From NCBI GenBank assembly GCA_964035015.1, contig CAXIUP010000095.1, forward strand, positions 1 through 64,000: 64,000 bases of DNA, read 5' to 3'. The stretch is from Corallium rubrum. Its lineage: Eukaryota > Cnidaria > Anthozoa > Scleralcyonacea > Coralliidae. The translations under genes and the position numbers were made by a program. Each line of letters starts with the position of its first letter. Within the stretch, counting starts at the first letter, position 1. The notes under the pieces are model-generated. The model was not told where the DNA came from. It searched no databases and worked only from the letters and a program-made list of their open reading frames with translations. Below are positions 1 through 11,585 of the stretch, one piece after another.

Positions 1-1089
1 CGCGCAGTTTGGTTAGCGTTTACTAGCTTTGCTTATCCGGTTTCGATCATATGCACAGCTTGGCATCACGACCACATTCCATTCTCAAGAGCGCGTGCGC
101 AGCTGCATGCCTCCTTTGGTTTGTGGGCTAACCTCATTTAAATATAATTGCGTCTCATAGAGAACACAATACACAATACTCAGTGCGTATCTTAGACAAT
201 AGAATCAAGCAAGAAGCATTTCTATGGTCGTTTATTTTAAAATAGTTTTCAAACTTTTTACAGGCAGCTCCATCTAAGCACTATTTCCCGACAAAAATGC
301 AAGCTCTTTGCTTGTTCAAATTTTCAATTCAGGGAATATTGGGATTTTGATCACTGCTGATATTGATTATTTTCATAGCACGTTCGTGGAAAAGAGCTAG
401 CCTATAGTATTATTAGTTTAAGTGAGGTTGAGATTAATCAATCCACAGTAAGTAAAGGTACAATCATGGTTTGATAAATAGTTTTAGCAGAGTGATTATT
501 AAGGGATCGTCTGATCTTGAGTATAGTTGAAGACGACCCGCCACTTTTTTGTAATTGTACAATCAAAATTAAAATTTAGGTTGAGAGATGGATCAATTTC
601 GATCCCCAAATACTTATACTTCGATTTTAGCATTGGGGACTTTAATCTACGACGCGCATAACTCGACGACGGCCTTAAAAGCGCTAAAAAGCAATGCATT
701 TAAAAGAAGACACCATAAATTAACTGCCGTATTTCATGTTTAAGCTTGTTTAATGACTTTCAAGACGCTCCAGTTCTTGCTAAAACGGCTGTAGTGTCTG
801 AGAAATGACCTATCTGTTCCAAGGTTATCAAATATGCCAAATATCACTGATATTGAAAATAAATTGACCTGTCATTTGGATAACATTAGTAAATTAGCTT
901 ATCTTAGATTTTAATGAAGGTAAAATGGGTGCTATGCTTTCTGGCACACATAAGAATCTCTCTTTACAACAATATTCGCCGTAAAAACAAAAGAATTCTT
1001 AATGAAAACAAAGTGAATGAATAATTTGTAATCCCAACAGTATAGATCAATACCGTCCTCGTTCTGCGAACAACGACAATCTACTCACT
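1..1089. other. Non-coding flank with dispersed repeat at left edge
   Basis: Bases 1 to about 170 match 3121-3345 closely, so the window opens inside a dispersed repeat. The rest, to about 1089, is AT-rich. I see no convincing coding region, RNA gene or tandem repeat in it. The short open frames here carry no recognisable domain. Confidence 0.5.
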
Positions 1090-1335
1090 CACGATATATA
1101 GCTAGCATAGTATCCACTGCTTCGCAGTTGATACAAAAACAGAAAAGACACACAGCGGCAGAGGAAGTCAGAGGTAGTCTAAATTCTAATATAAGGTCAT
1201 GTCCACACTAATCCATTTTCAAACGAAAACGGAGACTTCTTCGTATCCAAAACGTATCAAAAGTTTTCCGTTCACACTATCGTTTTCGAATCGTTTTCGC
1301 CGTTTAGTAAAACGCTAAAAAGATCTACTATTTTA
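1090..1335. repeat. Dispersed repeat, paralogue of 51710-51945
   Basis: This stretch, including the words TCCACACTAATCC and CGTTTTCGAATCGTTTTCGCC, recurs at 51710-51945. Related pieces occur near 52625-52810, 57290-57430 and 59850-59990. At 51.8-52.8 kb the same sequence forms the two ends of a foldback unit (TAAGGCCAT... and ...ATGGCCTAA), so this copy is probably one arm of a MITE-like element. No coding potential is seen. Confidence 0.55.
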
Positions 1336-1379
1336 GACTTCCACGAGTGGCAAAAATTATCATTAAACATTATATTCGG

Positions 1380-2163
1380 GCCTAACACAGTAGCATGAAT
1401 AATAAAATATTCAAAAACCAAACTGTAACTTGTAGTAGGTACTTGGTGAGGTAAATTCGCAACATTTGGTTAAAAAACTGCGTTTCAGCAGGATGGAGTT
1501 TCGCTTTCTCCTTGAAAAGAGTATCAAATTACAAGAATAATATCGTGAAATCAAATGGTATTCCAAGAAGACCAATTTTGTAATTTTCTGTTTGCAAACA
1601 AATGTAATGTACGCTATGTAATGTTCAATCATAAACACAAAGAACAAGACGTATACGACACTGACTTGAGCTCGTCACAGGGTCTTTGAAGATATGGGAT
1701 ATTGTTTGCTTCGCCTCGCTTCGCTTCGCTTCGCTTCGCTGTGCCTTACTTTGCTATGCTTTACTTCGCTTCGCTGTGCTTTACTTTGCTGTGCTTTGCT
1801 TTGCTATGCTTCGCTTCGCTTCGCTTCGCTTCGCTGTGCGTTGCTTTGCTTTGCTTTGCTTTGCTTTGCTTTGCTTTGCTTTGCTTTGCTTTGCTTCGCT
1901 GTGCTTTACTTTGCTGTGCTTCGCTGTGCTTTGCTTTACTTTGCTGTGCTGTGCTTTGCCTTGCTTTACCAATTACCATACAGAGTACAGACGCAACAAT
2001 TTTCAGTTCAGTGGTCAAAAGCAACTTTGCCAGAACTGTCCATTCCTTTTATACTTAGAAATAATCTTAGATAATAACCACATTCAAAATTATTTATCTC
2101 TATCAGCGACAGTCACCACATTAACCTTTTCAATCGCTTTGTTATTGTGGGACAACTTGATCT

Positions 2164-2196
<33 letters not shown>

Positions 2197-2545
2197 TGTC
2201 AAGGAGAGACGTCTCGGAAAGGCATGCATGAAAGACTAATGTCTTGATATTACTTCGTCTGAGTTTAACACAAATTATCTTACTTACATTCTGGAAACAC
2301 AGATCTCATAGAAGCTGTTCCGTCCGGAGTGGACAAAATATCAAAATCTAATGTTGTTCCGATGAATCGTGTTAAGTTCAGCTCACCAAAGTCTGCGGAG
2401 AAACTTCAGTATGTATATCTCAATAATTACCATCCAAATGCTCAAATACAGAACCTGCGTCGTTGAAGAGCAGAAGAAACTGATAAACTATGGTATCGTG
2501 TCGAGCATACGTAACAAAAACTGACCAATAGCTGCATGTTATTAC
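1380..2545 (+). mobile_element. Pentamer-core repeat element, copy 1
   Basis: This is a member of a family seen at least seven times in the window. Conserved left flank (about 1380-1700, with GCCTAACACAGTAGCATGAA) leads to a TTTGC/TTCGC/TGTGC pentamer array (1702-1971). A conserved right flank follows, from ACAGAGTACAGACGCAACAA to the word GACCAATAGCTGCATG. The right flank holds a decayed copy of a 42-codon frame whose ATG has become ATA near 2337. The pentamer array has no stop codon in most frames, so open frames of 60-180 codons across it are artefacts. No transposase is encoded. Confidence 0.7.
1702..1971. repeat. TTTGC-type pentamer array
   Basis: About 270 bp of 5-bp units, mainly TTTGC with TTCGC, TGTGC and TTTAC variants. 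A 5-bp unit cycles through all frames in 15 bp, encoding Leu-Leu-Cys-Phe-Ala on one strand and Lys-Gln-Ser-Lys-Ala on the other. Confidence 0.9.
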
Positions 2546-2860
2546 CAGTACATTATGAAATATAATCATCATGTAAATGATGTTGTCGGGAATTTCCCGA
2601 GCTAAGTAGGAACTTTCCCTCGAATTTTTAGTTAAGCTTGCAAACGGTTGGAAAATGAATAAGACAAAATAATAATGCTATATTATGTTTTCCCATGCTA
2701 GTAAATGAAAATACAGGCAAAATGTTCAGAATTAGAAGCGACTGGTAAGAGGAAAAGGGAGAGACATCTCGACAGGTTTTAGTTATTAGCCAATAGCAAC
2801 ACGTCATGGTAACCAAGGTGATGACGACATGTGAGAGAACATTAACAAGCCGCCTTCTCA
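2520..2860. repeat. Dispersed downstream repeat, copy 1
   Basis: AT-rich block with the words TTTCCCTCGAATTTTTAG and AATAATGCTATATTATG. It recurs at 5395-5790 and 63060-63430 in the same orientation. It follows the pentamer element at 2.5 and 5.4 kb, so it may be part of a longer unit. Non-coding. Confidence 0.6.
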
Positions 2861-3120
2861 GGCGTTCACTCGGGGCCTCGGGCTACTGATTTCTGAAAGC
2901 TTGGCGTAACCTATGCGTACTCTAGTAAGACTATATGGCAATGGCAATGCATAATTGCATTTATTTCGACAAATAGAATTTATGGTCTGATATGAACTCC
3001 TTTATCCGCATTCTTGTTGTGGAACAACTTCATCTTTTTACTCTAACGCAAGACAATTTTTCACGTCAAGGGGAGACGTGTTGAAAAGCTGCGCACATTG
3101 CTGATAACAAAAGGACCTGA

Positions 3121-3345
3121 ACGCGCAGTTTGGTTAGCGTTAATACTAGCTTTGCTCGTTGTTTGTCTGTCTATGCGATTATTGCATATTGATTAAGTTA
3201 GGCCTTATCTGGTTTCGATCACATGCATATCTTGACGTCACGTCCGCATTCCATTCTCAAGAGCGCGTGCGTAGCTGCATGCCTCCTTTTTTTTTCTGGG
3301 CTAACCTCATTTATGTTTAAATATAATTGCATCTCATAGAGAACA
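3121..3345. repeat. Dispersed repeat matching the window start
   Basis: It begins CGCGCAGTTTGGTTAGCG and matches bases 1-170, with a short insertion. It lies immediately left of pentamer-core copy 2 and has no coding potential. Confidence 0.6.
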
Positions 3346-3780
3346 GAATAATAAATAACAAAACCACTCAGGTTCAGTTTCGTTTGCGCGGATTTAATAA
3401 AAACTGCGTCATAGCGTGCTTGAAGATATGAAATGTTGTTTGCTTTGCTTTGCTTTGCGAGTTGTTTTGCTTTGCTTTGCTTTGCTGTCAATGATGTGCT
3501 GCGCCGTTTGCTTTGCTTTTCTTTTCTGCGCTTTGCTCTGTTGTACTATGCTGTGCTTTGCTTTTCTTTGCTGTGCTTTGCTGCGGTTGGTTTTGCTTCG
3601 CTGTGCTTTGCTGTGCTGTGCTGTGCTGTGCTGTGCTGTGCTGTGCTGTGCTTTGCTGTGCTTTGCTGTGCTGTGCTGTGCTGTGCTGTGCTGTGCTTTG
3701 CTTTACCATACAGAGTACAGACGCAACAATTTTCAGTTCAGTGGTCAAAAGCAACATCACCAGAACTGTCCATTACTTTT

Positions 3781-4930
3781 AGGGACGGACAGGCGCGTCA
3801 ATCCTGGGGGGGATGGACACATCCCCCCACTTTTTGGACAGGGGGGGATGCCTATATAATTACCCCACACACACTTTTCGCTTCGAAAAATTGAAATTAA
3901 AATGCCTAAATAATAATCTTTGAATCTTTTCCAGTATTTCTCTTTATGATATTAACGCAACACTTAGCCATGTGGTCTTAGCGCAAATATACCGAACTCC
4001 GATCACTAATTTACTCTTACAAATTATTAAAAGTTTTCTCAAACCATCAATCCATGTTAAATTGAACGGCAAAATGAAAGTCTAATCTCACTTGGACCGA
4101 AATATTTCTTGCAAATGGTGCGATACACTGCTAAAATTGTGATTTAAGACTTTATATTTTGCTCAAAAGTGCCCTCAAAATGCAGGAAATGCCGTTTCAG
4201 AGACCCAAAATTCAAAAATTTTCCGGGGGGGCATGTCCCGGACCCCCTAGAATACTTGGGCTTCCCCCTCGTCCCCCCCCCCCCCCCCGCACTTCCAGCA
4301 AGCGATTGTCGCCCTTGGGGACGGACCATTATATTTTGTTTCTGCCAAACCAGCTGTGCTCGAATTTTTCTTTTTGGTATTTGCCCCTCAAAAATATAAT
4401 GGCCCGCCCCTTGTTGCTGCGGCTGGGCAGCTTCGGGATGATTTCGACCGCATGGAATGCAAAATGAATATAAGAGCCCAGCTCAAAATTTTAAGATGCA
4501 ATACTGATGCGACCGCTCCAATCATATGCAGGTAATTGTATGCCCAGTAATGCTTCTTTTACACGTGAAAGCCGGGCGAATTGTAACCAGTTAACATAGC
4601 CAGCAGCACACGAAAGCTACTAGCTGAGCTAACCGCCTCGCAAGGCCATTTGTTGAGCGAGATTCTCTCCTGTGCGCGTCGTTTTTCCTGAGAATTTTAC
4701 CTCGAGCTATGACGATCGCTGAAAGCTGAGACGACAGAACACGAGACAAATTATATCTATCGTGTTTGATATCAGAGAATCTTGCTGATTCTATGTCTGT
4801 TGTTGAATTATATGTCTTATGTCCAATTTCCCGTTTTTGGTAGTGAAGCATTGAAAGGTCGTCAATGTGCCTTCATGTACGTTTTCTCGTGTATTTATTG
4901 TATCATCGTTGTGGTTCTGTTGAAACATGG
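3781..4930. repeat. G/C-run repeat inserted in copy 2
   Basis: It contains GGGGGGGATGGAC, a poly-C run at about 4275-4292 and the sequence ATGCAGGAAATGCCG followed by CCCGGACCCCCTAG. Related blocks lie at 13130-13740 and 36890-37030. The exact ends and any target duplication could not be resolved by eye. Small open frames here are repeat artefacts. Confidence 0.5.
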
Positions 4931-5037
4931 TGTTAGATAATAACCACATTCAAAAGTATTCATCTTTATCAGTGACAATCACCGATTCACCACCTTAACA
5001 CTCACAAACGCATTGTTGTTGTAGGACAACTTGATCT

Positions 5038-5075
<38 letters not shown>

Positions 5076-5205
5076 GGGAGGACGTCTTGGAAAGCTATGC
5101 ATGAAAAATCGATATTATTTCTTCTGAGTTTAACACAAATTATCTACTTACATTTGGGGAAGAAACACAGATCTCACAGAAGCTGTTCCGTCCAGAGTGG
5201 ACAAA

Positions 5206-5334
5206 ATGTCAAAATCTAATGCTGTTCCAATGAATCGTGTTACGTTCAGCTCACCAGAGTCTGCGAAGAAACTTCAGTATGTATATCTCAATAATTATCA
5301 TCCAAATGCTCAAATACAGAACCTGCGTCCTTGA
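5206..5334 (+). CDS. 42-codon open frame conserved in repeat copies
   Basis: ATG to TGA encodes a 42-residue hydrophilic peptide starting MSKSNAVPMNR and ending NAQIQNLRP. The same frame is open at 54280-54408 and 62172-62300. It is decayed near 2337 and truncated by the GTAAGT array at 47705. Differences between copies are mostly amino-acid changing (for example K13T and E21K, and P33Q/N34Y in the 62.2-kb copy), so there is no clear sign of purifying selection. It could be a captured exon of a host gene or a chance frame in a young repeat. No domain is recognised. Confidence 0.3.
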   Translation: MSKSNAVPMNRVTFSSPESAKKLQYVYLNNYHPNAQIQNLRP

Positions 5335-5394
5335 CGAGCAGAAGAAACTGATAAGCTATGGTATCGTGTGTCGGGCATACGTAACAAAAACTGA

Positions 5395-5790
5395 CCAATA
5401 GCTGCATGTTATTACAAGTACATTATGAAATATAATCATTATGTATATGATGTCGTCGGGAGTTTCCGGAGCTAATGAGGGACTTTCCCTCGAATTTTTA
5501 GTTAAGCTTGCAAACACTTGGAAAATGAATAAGACAAAATAATAATGCTATATTATGTTTTTCCCATGCTAGTGAAAGAAAATACAGTCAAAATATTGAG
5601 AATTAGAAGCGAATGATAACATAAGAGAAAACGGGCAGAGAGACATTGTACACGTCTGAACAGGTTTTAGTTATTAGCCAATGGCAATACGTGATTGGTA
5701 ACCAAGGTGATTATGACATGTGAGAGAACATCGGATCTTTCCGGATTTCATATGGAGTGACAGAATATAACAATTAATACTAGGAGTTAC
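5395..5790. repeat. Dispersed downstream repeat, copy 2
   Basis: Same block as 2520-2860 and 63060-63430. The 63-kb copy is closest: both continue through GGATCTTTCCGGATTTCATA, which the 2.5-kb copy lacks. Confidence 0.6.
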
Positions 5791-7140
5791 TATCGCAAGG
5801 GAAGTGCTGCCTTGCCACGGGAATCGTCACACTTTGCATCATCAATGGGAAAATGTGTCGAGTGAAATTGAACGTGGTGTTTTTGATATGAAATATTTAA
5901 TTATCATAGATTTTAAAGTTATAAAATTATTGGTATAATGTACCTAGTACAATTTTGCAATATATTGGCAAGGCTATTGGAGGAATCTAAAGTATACACT
6001 ACAGACTACAGTAGATGCACTGTGTTATTATTTGATTGGTTGAAAGATGCGCTTGGTTAGTTGTAAAAGCAATTCTTGATACCCAGAACGATGAAAGATG
6101 TTAGAAGTTTTTGCGATTTTTCAACAGCAAAAGAATAAAAAAAAAACATAGAGAACTGTCCGTGGATTGTAACATGCAGTCGCGGCGAAAAGCTTGCTTA
6201 CTGCCTTTGTTTTACCCGTTGACGTAGTCTAAAAGTATAACCTCTTAATATCCTCAGTTATACAGCTATAGTAAAGAACACCTTATTTAATATTATAAAT
6301 AAAAATGGTTTGCTGTATTGGCTAGGCGTAATATATTTTACGCGTGGACAAAAGAAGTGCCGCGTGGGTATCATATGACATGTGTTGATGTGCACTATAC
6401 TGCATAATATGATGATTGATATATAATATTTCAAACGAAAGTGAGGTGTTTACTTACTAAAGATATTTAGTATTTTTGTGCGCTTTCTAATATCGACGCG
6501 TTGGTATTAAGACGCTCATTGAATCTAGTAAGTTGAACGTGAAAGAGAAAAATATTTGCCTTCCATTTTACTGCTTGTTGGTGCTTTAGCTATCTTGTAC
6601 AAAGCAACTCTGTTGTCGCGAACGCACGCGGCTGCCATGGTCCACTTTATACGTTTCTCTCTGACTCTGCTTTTGGTATTTTTGCGGCTGAATAATCATA
6701 AAAACTTGTAGCAGTTCCGTCTAACATATTTGATCGTTCTGGGTATCCAAAATTGCTCTTATAACTACCCAGGCGCACATTTCACCCATTTTTATAGCGT
6801 CATTTCCTCAGTGTCTGTCTATGTTGTCGGAGTTTGTTTGTCCGAAAATTTGGCGTTGAGAACCCACTTACGTACCTTACCAAGTATGTTTACAAGTTCA
6901 AATGTGTTTCCAAGTTCGAATGAAAAGGCGAGGCTGGCGAACGCCGACGAATGATCGAAGTTGTCAACTGGCGACACAAAAATCGCGCATAAATCACGTA
7001 CAACGCGTGGGACTACGTCATAAAACTGGATGGACATCCAAACATACATCCCATGATCGAGCTGCCGTCTGCTTTACATAGTTCGGCGAAGAGGTCTGGA
7101 CGCAAGACACAGCGACCCAAGACCGAAGTCAAGATTAGTG
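5791..7140. other. Non-coding AT-rich stretch
   Basis: I see no coding region, RNA gene or strong repeat. Two opposite open frames of 74 and 76 codons near 6730-7049 overlap each other and have no recognisable features. Confidence 0.5.
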
Positions 7141-7166
7141 TGCTGCCTCCCTGAGGGGAGGCAGCA
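7141..7166. repeat. Perfect short hairpin
   Basis: Eleven bases (TGCTGCCTCCC) pair perfectly with their inverted copy across a 4-base loop. It sits just outside the foldback element that starts at 7170. Function unknown. Confidence 0.7.
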
Positions 7167-7169
7167 AAA

Positions 7170-7520
7170 ATCAAAATATAGTAAGGTTTGATATACTGCC
7201 GAAACAGGGAACGTAGGTCTCTAATGTTTCAAGCGAAGGCTTTTCGTCAGAGAGAAACGTGAGCCTGACGAAGGGCCTTCGCTCGAAACGTTAGACTCCT
7301 ACGTTCTCTGTTTCGGCGGTATATCAAATGTTACTATATTTTGATTGTTGTTTCAACACTGCCTATGCAGCACGCCACTTTTATTACACTATTTGGATTA
7401 TAACAATTAAAAGCTGTGTTTCTATAACTCTATGGGAAACATGAAAAGATTGAATGCCATCAAATGCACCATCATTACGCCACACAATAATATAATAATT
7501 ATAACAATTACAATACTTCT
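7170..7520. mobile_element. Foldback MITE with 3' companion repeat
   Basis: 7170-7347 is an imperfect palindrome. ATCAAAATATAGTAAGGTTT at the left pairs with its inverse at the right, around a centre GGCTTTTCGTCAGAGAGAAA. The following sequence to about 7520 (AGCTGTGTTTCTATAACTC) also recurs beside the second copy at 63.4-63.86 kb. No coding capacity. That second copy contains another element, which confirms this copy as the uninterrupted form. Confidence 0.65.
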
Positions 7521-7933
7521 TATATGCATGATAAAATTACTACATTCTGATTGGTTCAGAGGAGTACAAATACAATTATTTTATTAATTGTACTGCAGAA
7601 CAATTAATAAAAATAGAGAAGGCCCTGGGAATGATGTTGACATAAAATTCAAAATGGCAGCCAATTCTGCAAAGGAAAGTTTTCAAGTTTTCACATTTCC
7701 AACGACTTGTGGTACACTCAATCTCGTTCCCAGACCCTTCTCACGCGGGCCGTGAGATTGGTGGTACACTACGAACTAAAAATTCCATGTAAATATTTTG
7801 AAATGGGTACAGAAAACACCCAGAGTGAAAATGTTTCTTGTCAAGTAATGAAACAAGATGTTTTTAAAGGTGTTAATGAGTGCGAAGGGTACGGGTTGTA
7901 ATTTTGTCATGCATATAATAAATGAGTAATCAT

Positions 7934-8061
7934 ATGATTTTGCTCATACAATTAAGGGTTTACATTACTCATGATATTTGAAAATTATGCCAAATTGCAA
8001 TTTTGGCAAAATTTTCAAATATCACTTGTAGTGTAAATCCTTAATTGTACAAGCAAAACCA
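7934..8061. mobile_element. Foldback element
   Basis: Nearly perfect inverted repeat with arms of about 60 bp. GATTTTGCTCATACAATTAA at the left pairs with its inverse at the right, and the centre is TGCCAAATTGCAATTTTGGCA. Non-coding. Confidence 0.65.
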
Positions 8062-8070
8062 TGCTTACCT

Positions 8071-8330
8071 ATACATATATGTAATATATATGTAATATAA
8101 ATGTAATATAAATGTAATATAAATGTAATATATATGTAATATATGTATACATGTATACATGTATACATGTATACATGTATCATATCATATCATATCATAT
8201 CATATCATATCATATCATATCATATCATATCATATTATATTATATTATATTATATTATATTATATTATATTATATTATATTATATTATATTATATTATAT
8301 TATATTATATTATATTATATTATATTTTAT
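8071..8330. repeat. Cluster of AT microsatellites
   Basis: Consecutive arrays: an 11-bp ATGTAATATAA-like unit (about 8075-8140), alternating TATACATG (8143-8180), ATATC pentamers (to about 8235) and ATATT pentamers (to about 8326). Open frames across this region are artefacts. Confidence 0.85.
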
Positions 8331-8334
8331 AAAA

Positions 8335-8775
8335 TAACAGGTATGCTACGCACGCTCTGATTGGACGAGAGCGAGAGCCATTTTCACTCAGAGTACAGAG
8401 ACACGTTTGACGTCATTTTCATTTGATATTGTACAACGCAACTCTGTTTGGTTAAATCTCACGTAATCACTGGCGTATTTATTTGATTACGCCATCATTC
8501 ATCAGCTGAGTCTCGGTCACTTTGGTGGCTTCTCCTTGGTTTTTTACCTCGTAAAACGGTTAGTTATTTTATAAAACAAATAGAAAATCGCTTTTGTGAC
8601 TCTGTAGTCTGTGATACAAACACGAATGATGCAATTTCAACCGGAAAAAATGTGTGAAAACACTCAGCTTCGCCTCGTGTTTCCACTAGGCATTTTTTCC
8701 GGTTGAAATCACGTCATTCGTGTTTGTATCACAGTACAGAGACACGCAAGCGATTTTCAATTTGTTAAATATTAT
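8335..8775. mobile_element. Foldback element, 'TACGCACGCTCTGATTGG' family
   Basis: The left part (TACGCACGCTCTGATTGG) matches 11230-11260. The right part, about 8580-8765, is a long hairpin: CACGAATGATGCAATTTCAACC pairs across a centre CACTCAGCTTCGCCTCGTG. The second family member is 11205-11585. No coding capacity. Confidence 0.6.
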
Positions 8776-8889
8776 ATTATATTACATTACATTACATTAC
8801 ATTATATTATATCATATTATATATTATATTATACACATTATTAACATTCACACAAAGTATATATTTCTAAACATCATTAATAATTCATG

Positions 8890-9410
8890 AGGAAAATTCA
8901 AAAGAAATTAATCTTTAATCAGTGCCTTTATAGTATGATATAAACCTTTATAGTTTATAGTGTGATATAGACACTGATGTTATATTAATCAGGTCTATAT
9001 CACATATATAGACACATGAGGTCTATATCACATAATATATAGACACTTGTTCCTCAACAATCTCGACAATGGTATGCTGGTAGCAACCCCATACGAGAGG
9101 GAGAGGCAACTTTTAGTTGCAAACAAGCTGATTCTTAAATGAGAACTTTATTCCTCTTTGCCTTGAATACAAAATGTGGGACTCTTTTGTATCACAGCGC
9201 ATGCTCCAATCACCAATATGATAATTTATAGCCTCCCACATTTGGTGATTGACTTGCTTTGTTATAACCTTAGGTACTTTATGATGATGGTTTAGAAGTT
9301 ATTTAAAAACCTCGTCATCATGCTTTATCATTGTATATTGACGCTCACCTTCAGGTCACATCTATATACAATGATAAAGCACTGAGGTGGTTTTTAAATA
9401 TTACATATAT
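8890..9410. repeat. Local inverted and direct repeats
   Basis: GTCTATATCACATA repeats near 8990-9045. 9299-9402 folds back on itself (CTTTATCATTGTATA with its inverse). The remainder is plain AT-rich sequence. Confidence 0.45.
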
Positions 9411-9417
9411 ATATATA

Positions 9418-9683
9418 CTGCGGATTCAGATTGAGCATTTAACAGCAACATTTATTGCGTTTGTTGCAACAGTTAATTAAGACGTTTCCAGGCAAAATGT
9501 CAGATCTTGCTGAGCGGGACTTACAATGTTCTGTCAAAAAATATCAGCGTTGCATGTGAATTTACTAAGAACCTGTAAGCCCCACCCAGCAACATCTGAC
9601 ATTTTGCCTAGAAACGTCGTATAATTAATCAGTTGCAACTAACGCGACAAATGTTGCCATTAAACACTCAACCTGAATCCGCT

Positions 9684-9684
<1 letters not shown>
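9418..9684. mobile_element. MITE inserted in a TA microsatellite
   Basis: The terminal inverted repeat is GCGGATTCAG(G/A)TTGAGTGTT-like, starting at about 9420 and ending at about 9684. Both ends abut (TA)n tracts, so the target is probably TA. Subterminal sequence AAAATGTCAGAT also appears inverted. Non-coding, about 265 bp. Confidence 0.65.
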
Positions 9685-9733
<49 letters not shown>

Positions 9734-9835
9734 TCAAAAATTGTGCATTAGTATACATTAGTACATGTGGTATATCTCACATCCATCTCTTGATTGTGCT
9801 GGATATATATATATATATATACATATGTATATATA
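9685..9835. repeat. (TA)n tracts between two MITEs
   Basis: (TA)n at about 9686-9731 and 9803-9822, with a short unique piece between. These tracts are the insertion targets of neighbouring TIR elements. Confidence 0.8.
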
Positions 9836-10136
9836 CAGTGGAGCCTAGCTATAGCGCACATCATTATAACATGCGACTCGATATAACGCGGTTTATCGTT
9901 GGACCCCAAAAATTTCGCTTTGCCTGGTTATTATGATCACTTAGTAGAGAGAATTTGAATTTCTTAACAATTACTGAGCGTCTTGAATGATCATGACTCT
10001 GGTCGATTCAACGCAGATGACATGTCTAACTTAGCGCAATTTAGAGATTTACCCAATAACTCGCAATAACACACTTCATCTATAACGCAGTCTCCACTAT
10101 GGACCCCAACTACCACGCTAAAGCGAGGCTCCACTG
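9836..10136. mobile_element. pogo/Tigger-like MITE, 301 bp
   Basis: It starts CAGTGGAGCCTAGCTATAGC and ends with the inverse, CGCTAAAGCGAGGCTCCACTG-like, flanked by TA on both sides. The CAGTnGA-type end followed by a 'CCTCGCTATAACG' motif is characteristic of pogo/Tigger Tc1-mariner relatives, which duplicate TA. There is no transposase, so it is a deletion derivative or MITE. Confidence 0.75.

Positions 10137-10180
<44 letters not shown>
10137..10180. repeat. (TA)n microsatellite
   Basis: Simple TA repeat between the pogo-like MITE and the next hairpin. Confidence 0.85.
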
Positions 10181-10181
<1 letters not shown>

Positions 10182-10297
10182 GCTTACCTCAAACGTCTGC
10201 TACAGGCTGTTTCATCTAGAAAAGAATCTTCAGATCTGCCTGAAGATTCTTTTCTAGATGAAACAGCCTGTAGCAGACTTTTGAGGTAAGCGAAAAT
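10181..10297. repeat. Near-perfect long hairpin
   Basis: Two arms of about 54 bp, differing at only one or two positions, are separated by a loop of about 7 bases around GATCTGC. Arm words include TCGCTTACCTCAAACGTCTG and CTGTTTCATCTAGAAAAG. It lies between TA tracts and could be a MITE. If transcribed it would give a long double-stranded RNA. Non-coding. Confidence 0.75.
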
Positions 10298-10355
10298 CTA
10301 TATTTGCTCTAACTATATGTTATCGAGCACTCTTTGCGTTTCGTAGACCAAAACC

Positions 10356-10360
<5 letters not shown>

Positions 10361-10413
<53 letters not shown>

Positions 10414-10416
10414 CAT

Positions 10417-10457
<41 letters not shown>

Positions 10458-10731
10458 TACATACATACATACATACATACATACATACATACATACATAC
10501 ATACATACATACATACATACATACATACATACATACATACATACATACATACATACATACATACATACATACATACATACATACATACATACATACATAC
10601 ATACATACATACATACATACATACATACATACATACATACATACATACATACATACATACATACATACATACATACATACATACATACATACATACATAC
10701 ATACATACATACATACATACATACATACATT
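10361..10731. repeat. Compound microsatellite TA / CA / ACAT
   Basis: (TA)n at about 10361-10408, (CA)n at about 10423-10450 and then about 280 bp of ACAT tetramers. The 137-174 codon frames here encode only Met-Tyr-Val-Cys or Ile-His-Thr-Tyr repeats and are not genes. Confidence 0.95.
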
Positions 10732-10931
10732 AAAATTGATGGTAAGGCCATAGGAATGAAAGTATTAGAATACCGTCCGAAAATATTTGAAAAGTAATGC
10801 GGGTTTTTTTCAGTATTCATTATAGGAACTTGCAGAAAATACAAACCCCAAGAACGTTTTATATACTCATCTGTACGTTTTTAGAGGTGTGCTTTTGTTT
10901 ATATTCAGACAGATATTAAAACCGCCTCTCC

Positions 10932-11053
10932 AAACAAACAAACAAACAAACAAACAAACAAACAAACAAACAAACAAACAAACAAACAAACAAACAAACA
11001 AACAAACAAACAAACAAACAAACAAACAAACAAACAAACAAACAAACAAACAA
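10932..11053. repeat. (AAAC)n microsatellite
   Basis: About 120 bp of perfect AAAC/CAAA tetramers. The open frames across it are artefacts. Confidence 0.95.
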
Positions 11054-11204
11054 TATATCCACGAGGAACGAACGAACGCCATCAGTTATAAAACACGTGT
11101 AAACACCATTTCTGCGCCCACGTTCAATATTACATTTGGTATGTGTTGATGCAAAAAAATCTACCAAATCTTTTGAAGTGATACTTTTAATTTTTTATAC
11201 ACGT

Positions 11205-11585
11205 TAATTTTGTATTATAAAATAAGGTGTCCTCTACGCACGCTCTGATTGGCTGGGCTCCGTGCATTTATAAGAGAACATAGATCATGAATGACCTAGA
11301 ATGGCGTAGAATGGCGTCAGCTGGCCGGAAAAGCCCGCCAAATTCCTAAACTACCTCACTTTTAGTTTGATTTTCCTCTTCTTATTTTATAAAACAAATA
11401 CAACATATCGCTCCTGTGCATATGTACTCTTATAAAGGTACATTTGACGTGATTTGAACACGAAAGAAGTGTAAAGGCACTCGGCTATAGCCTCGTGCCT
11501 CTACTCAACTTCTTTCGTGTTCAAATGACGTCAAACGTGCCTTTATAAGAGTACATATGCACGGAGCTTTCTGTTTTATTTGTTA
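11205..11585. mobile_element. Foldback element, second member of the 8.3-kb family
   Basis: It shares TACGCACGCTCTGATTGG with 8345-8375. Its right half is a long hairpin (TGCATATGTACTCTTATAAA and CACGAAAGAAGTGTAAAG with their inverses) around the centre CACTCGGCTATAGCCTCGTG. No coding capacity. Confidence 0.65.

Larger units (their letters stand above)
3346..5435 (+). mobile_element. Pentamer-core repeat element, copy 2, interrupted
   Basis: The left flank and pentamer array (3433-3707) run into the right flank, which breaks off near 3780. It resumes near 4931 with TTAGATAATAACCACATTC and continues to about 5435. The intervening 3781-4930 is foreign: it holds C/G homopolymer runs and the GGGGG...CCCGGACCCC repeat found also at 13.6 and 36.9 kb. 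The array is rich in TGTGC units in its second half. The distal part carries an intact 42-codon frame. Confidence 0.65.

Noticed and set aside
10309-10844. Frames of 137-174 codons (Met-Tyr-Val-Cys, Ile-His-Thr-Tyr)
   Set aside because: ACAT microsatellite translations.
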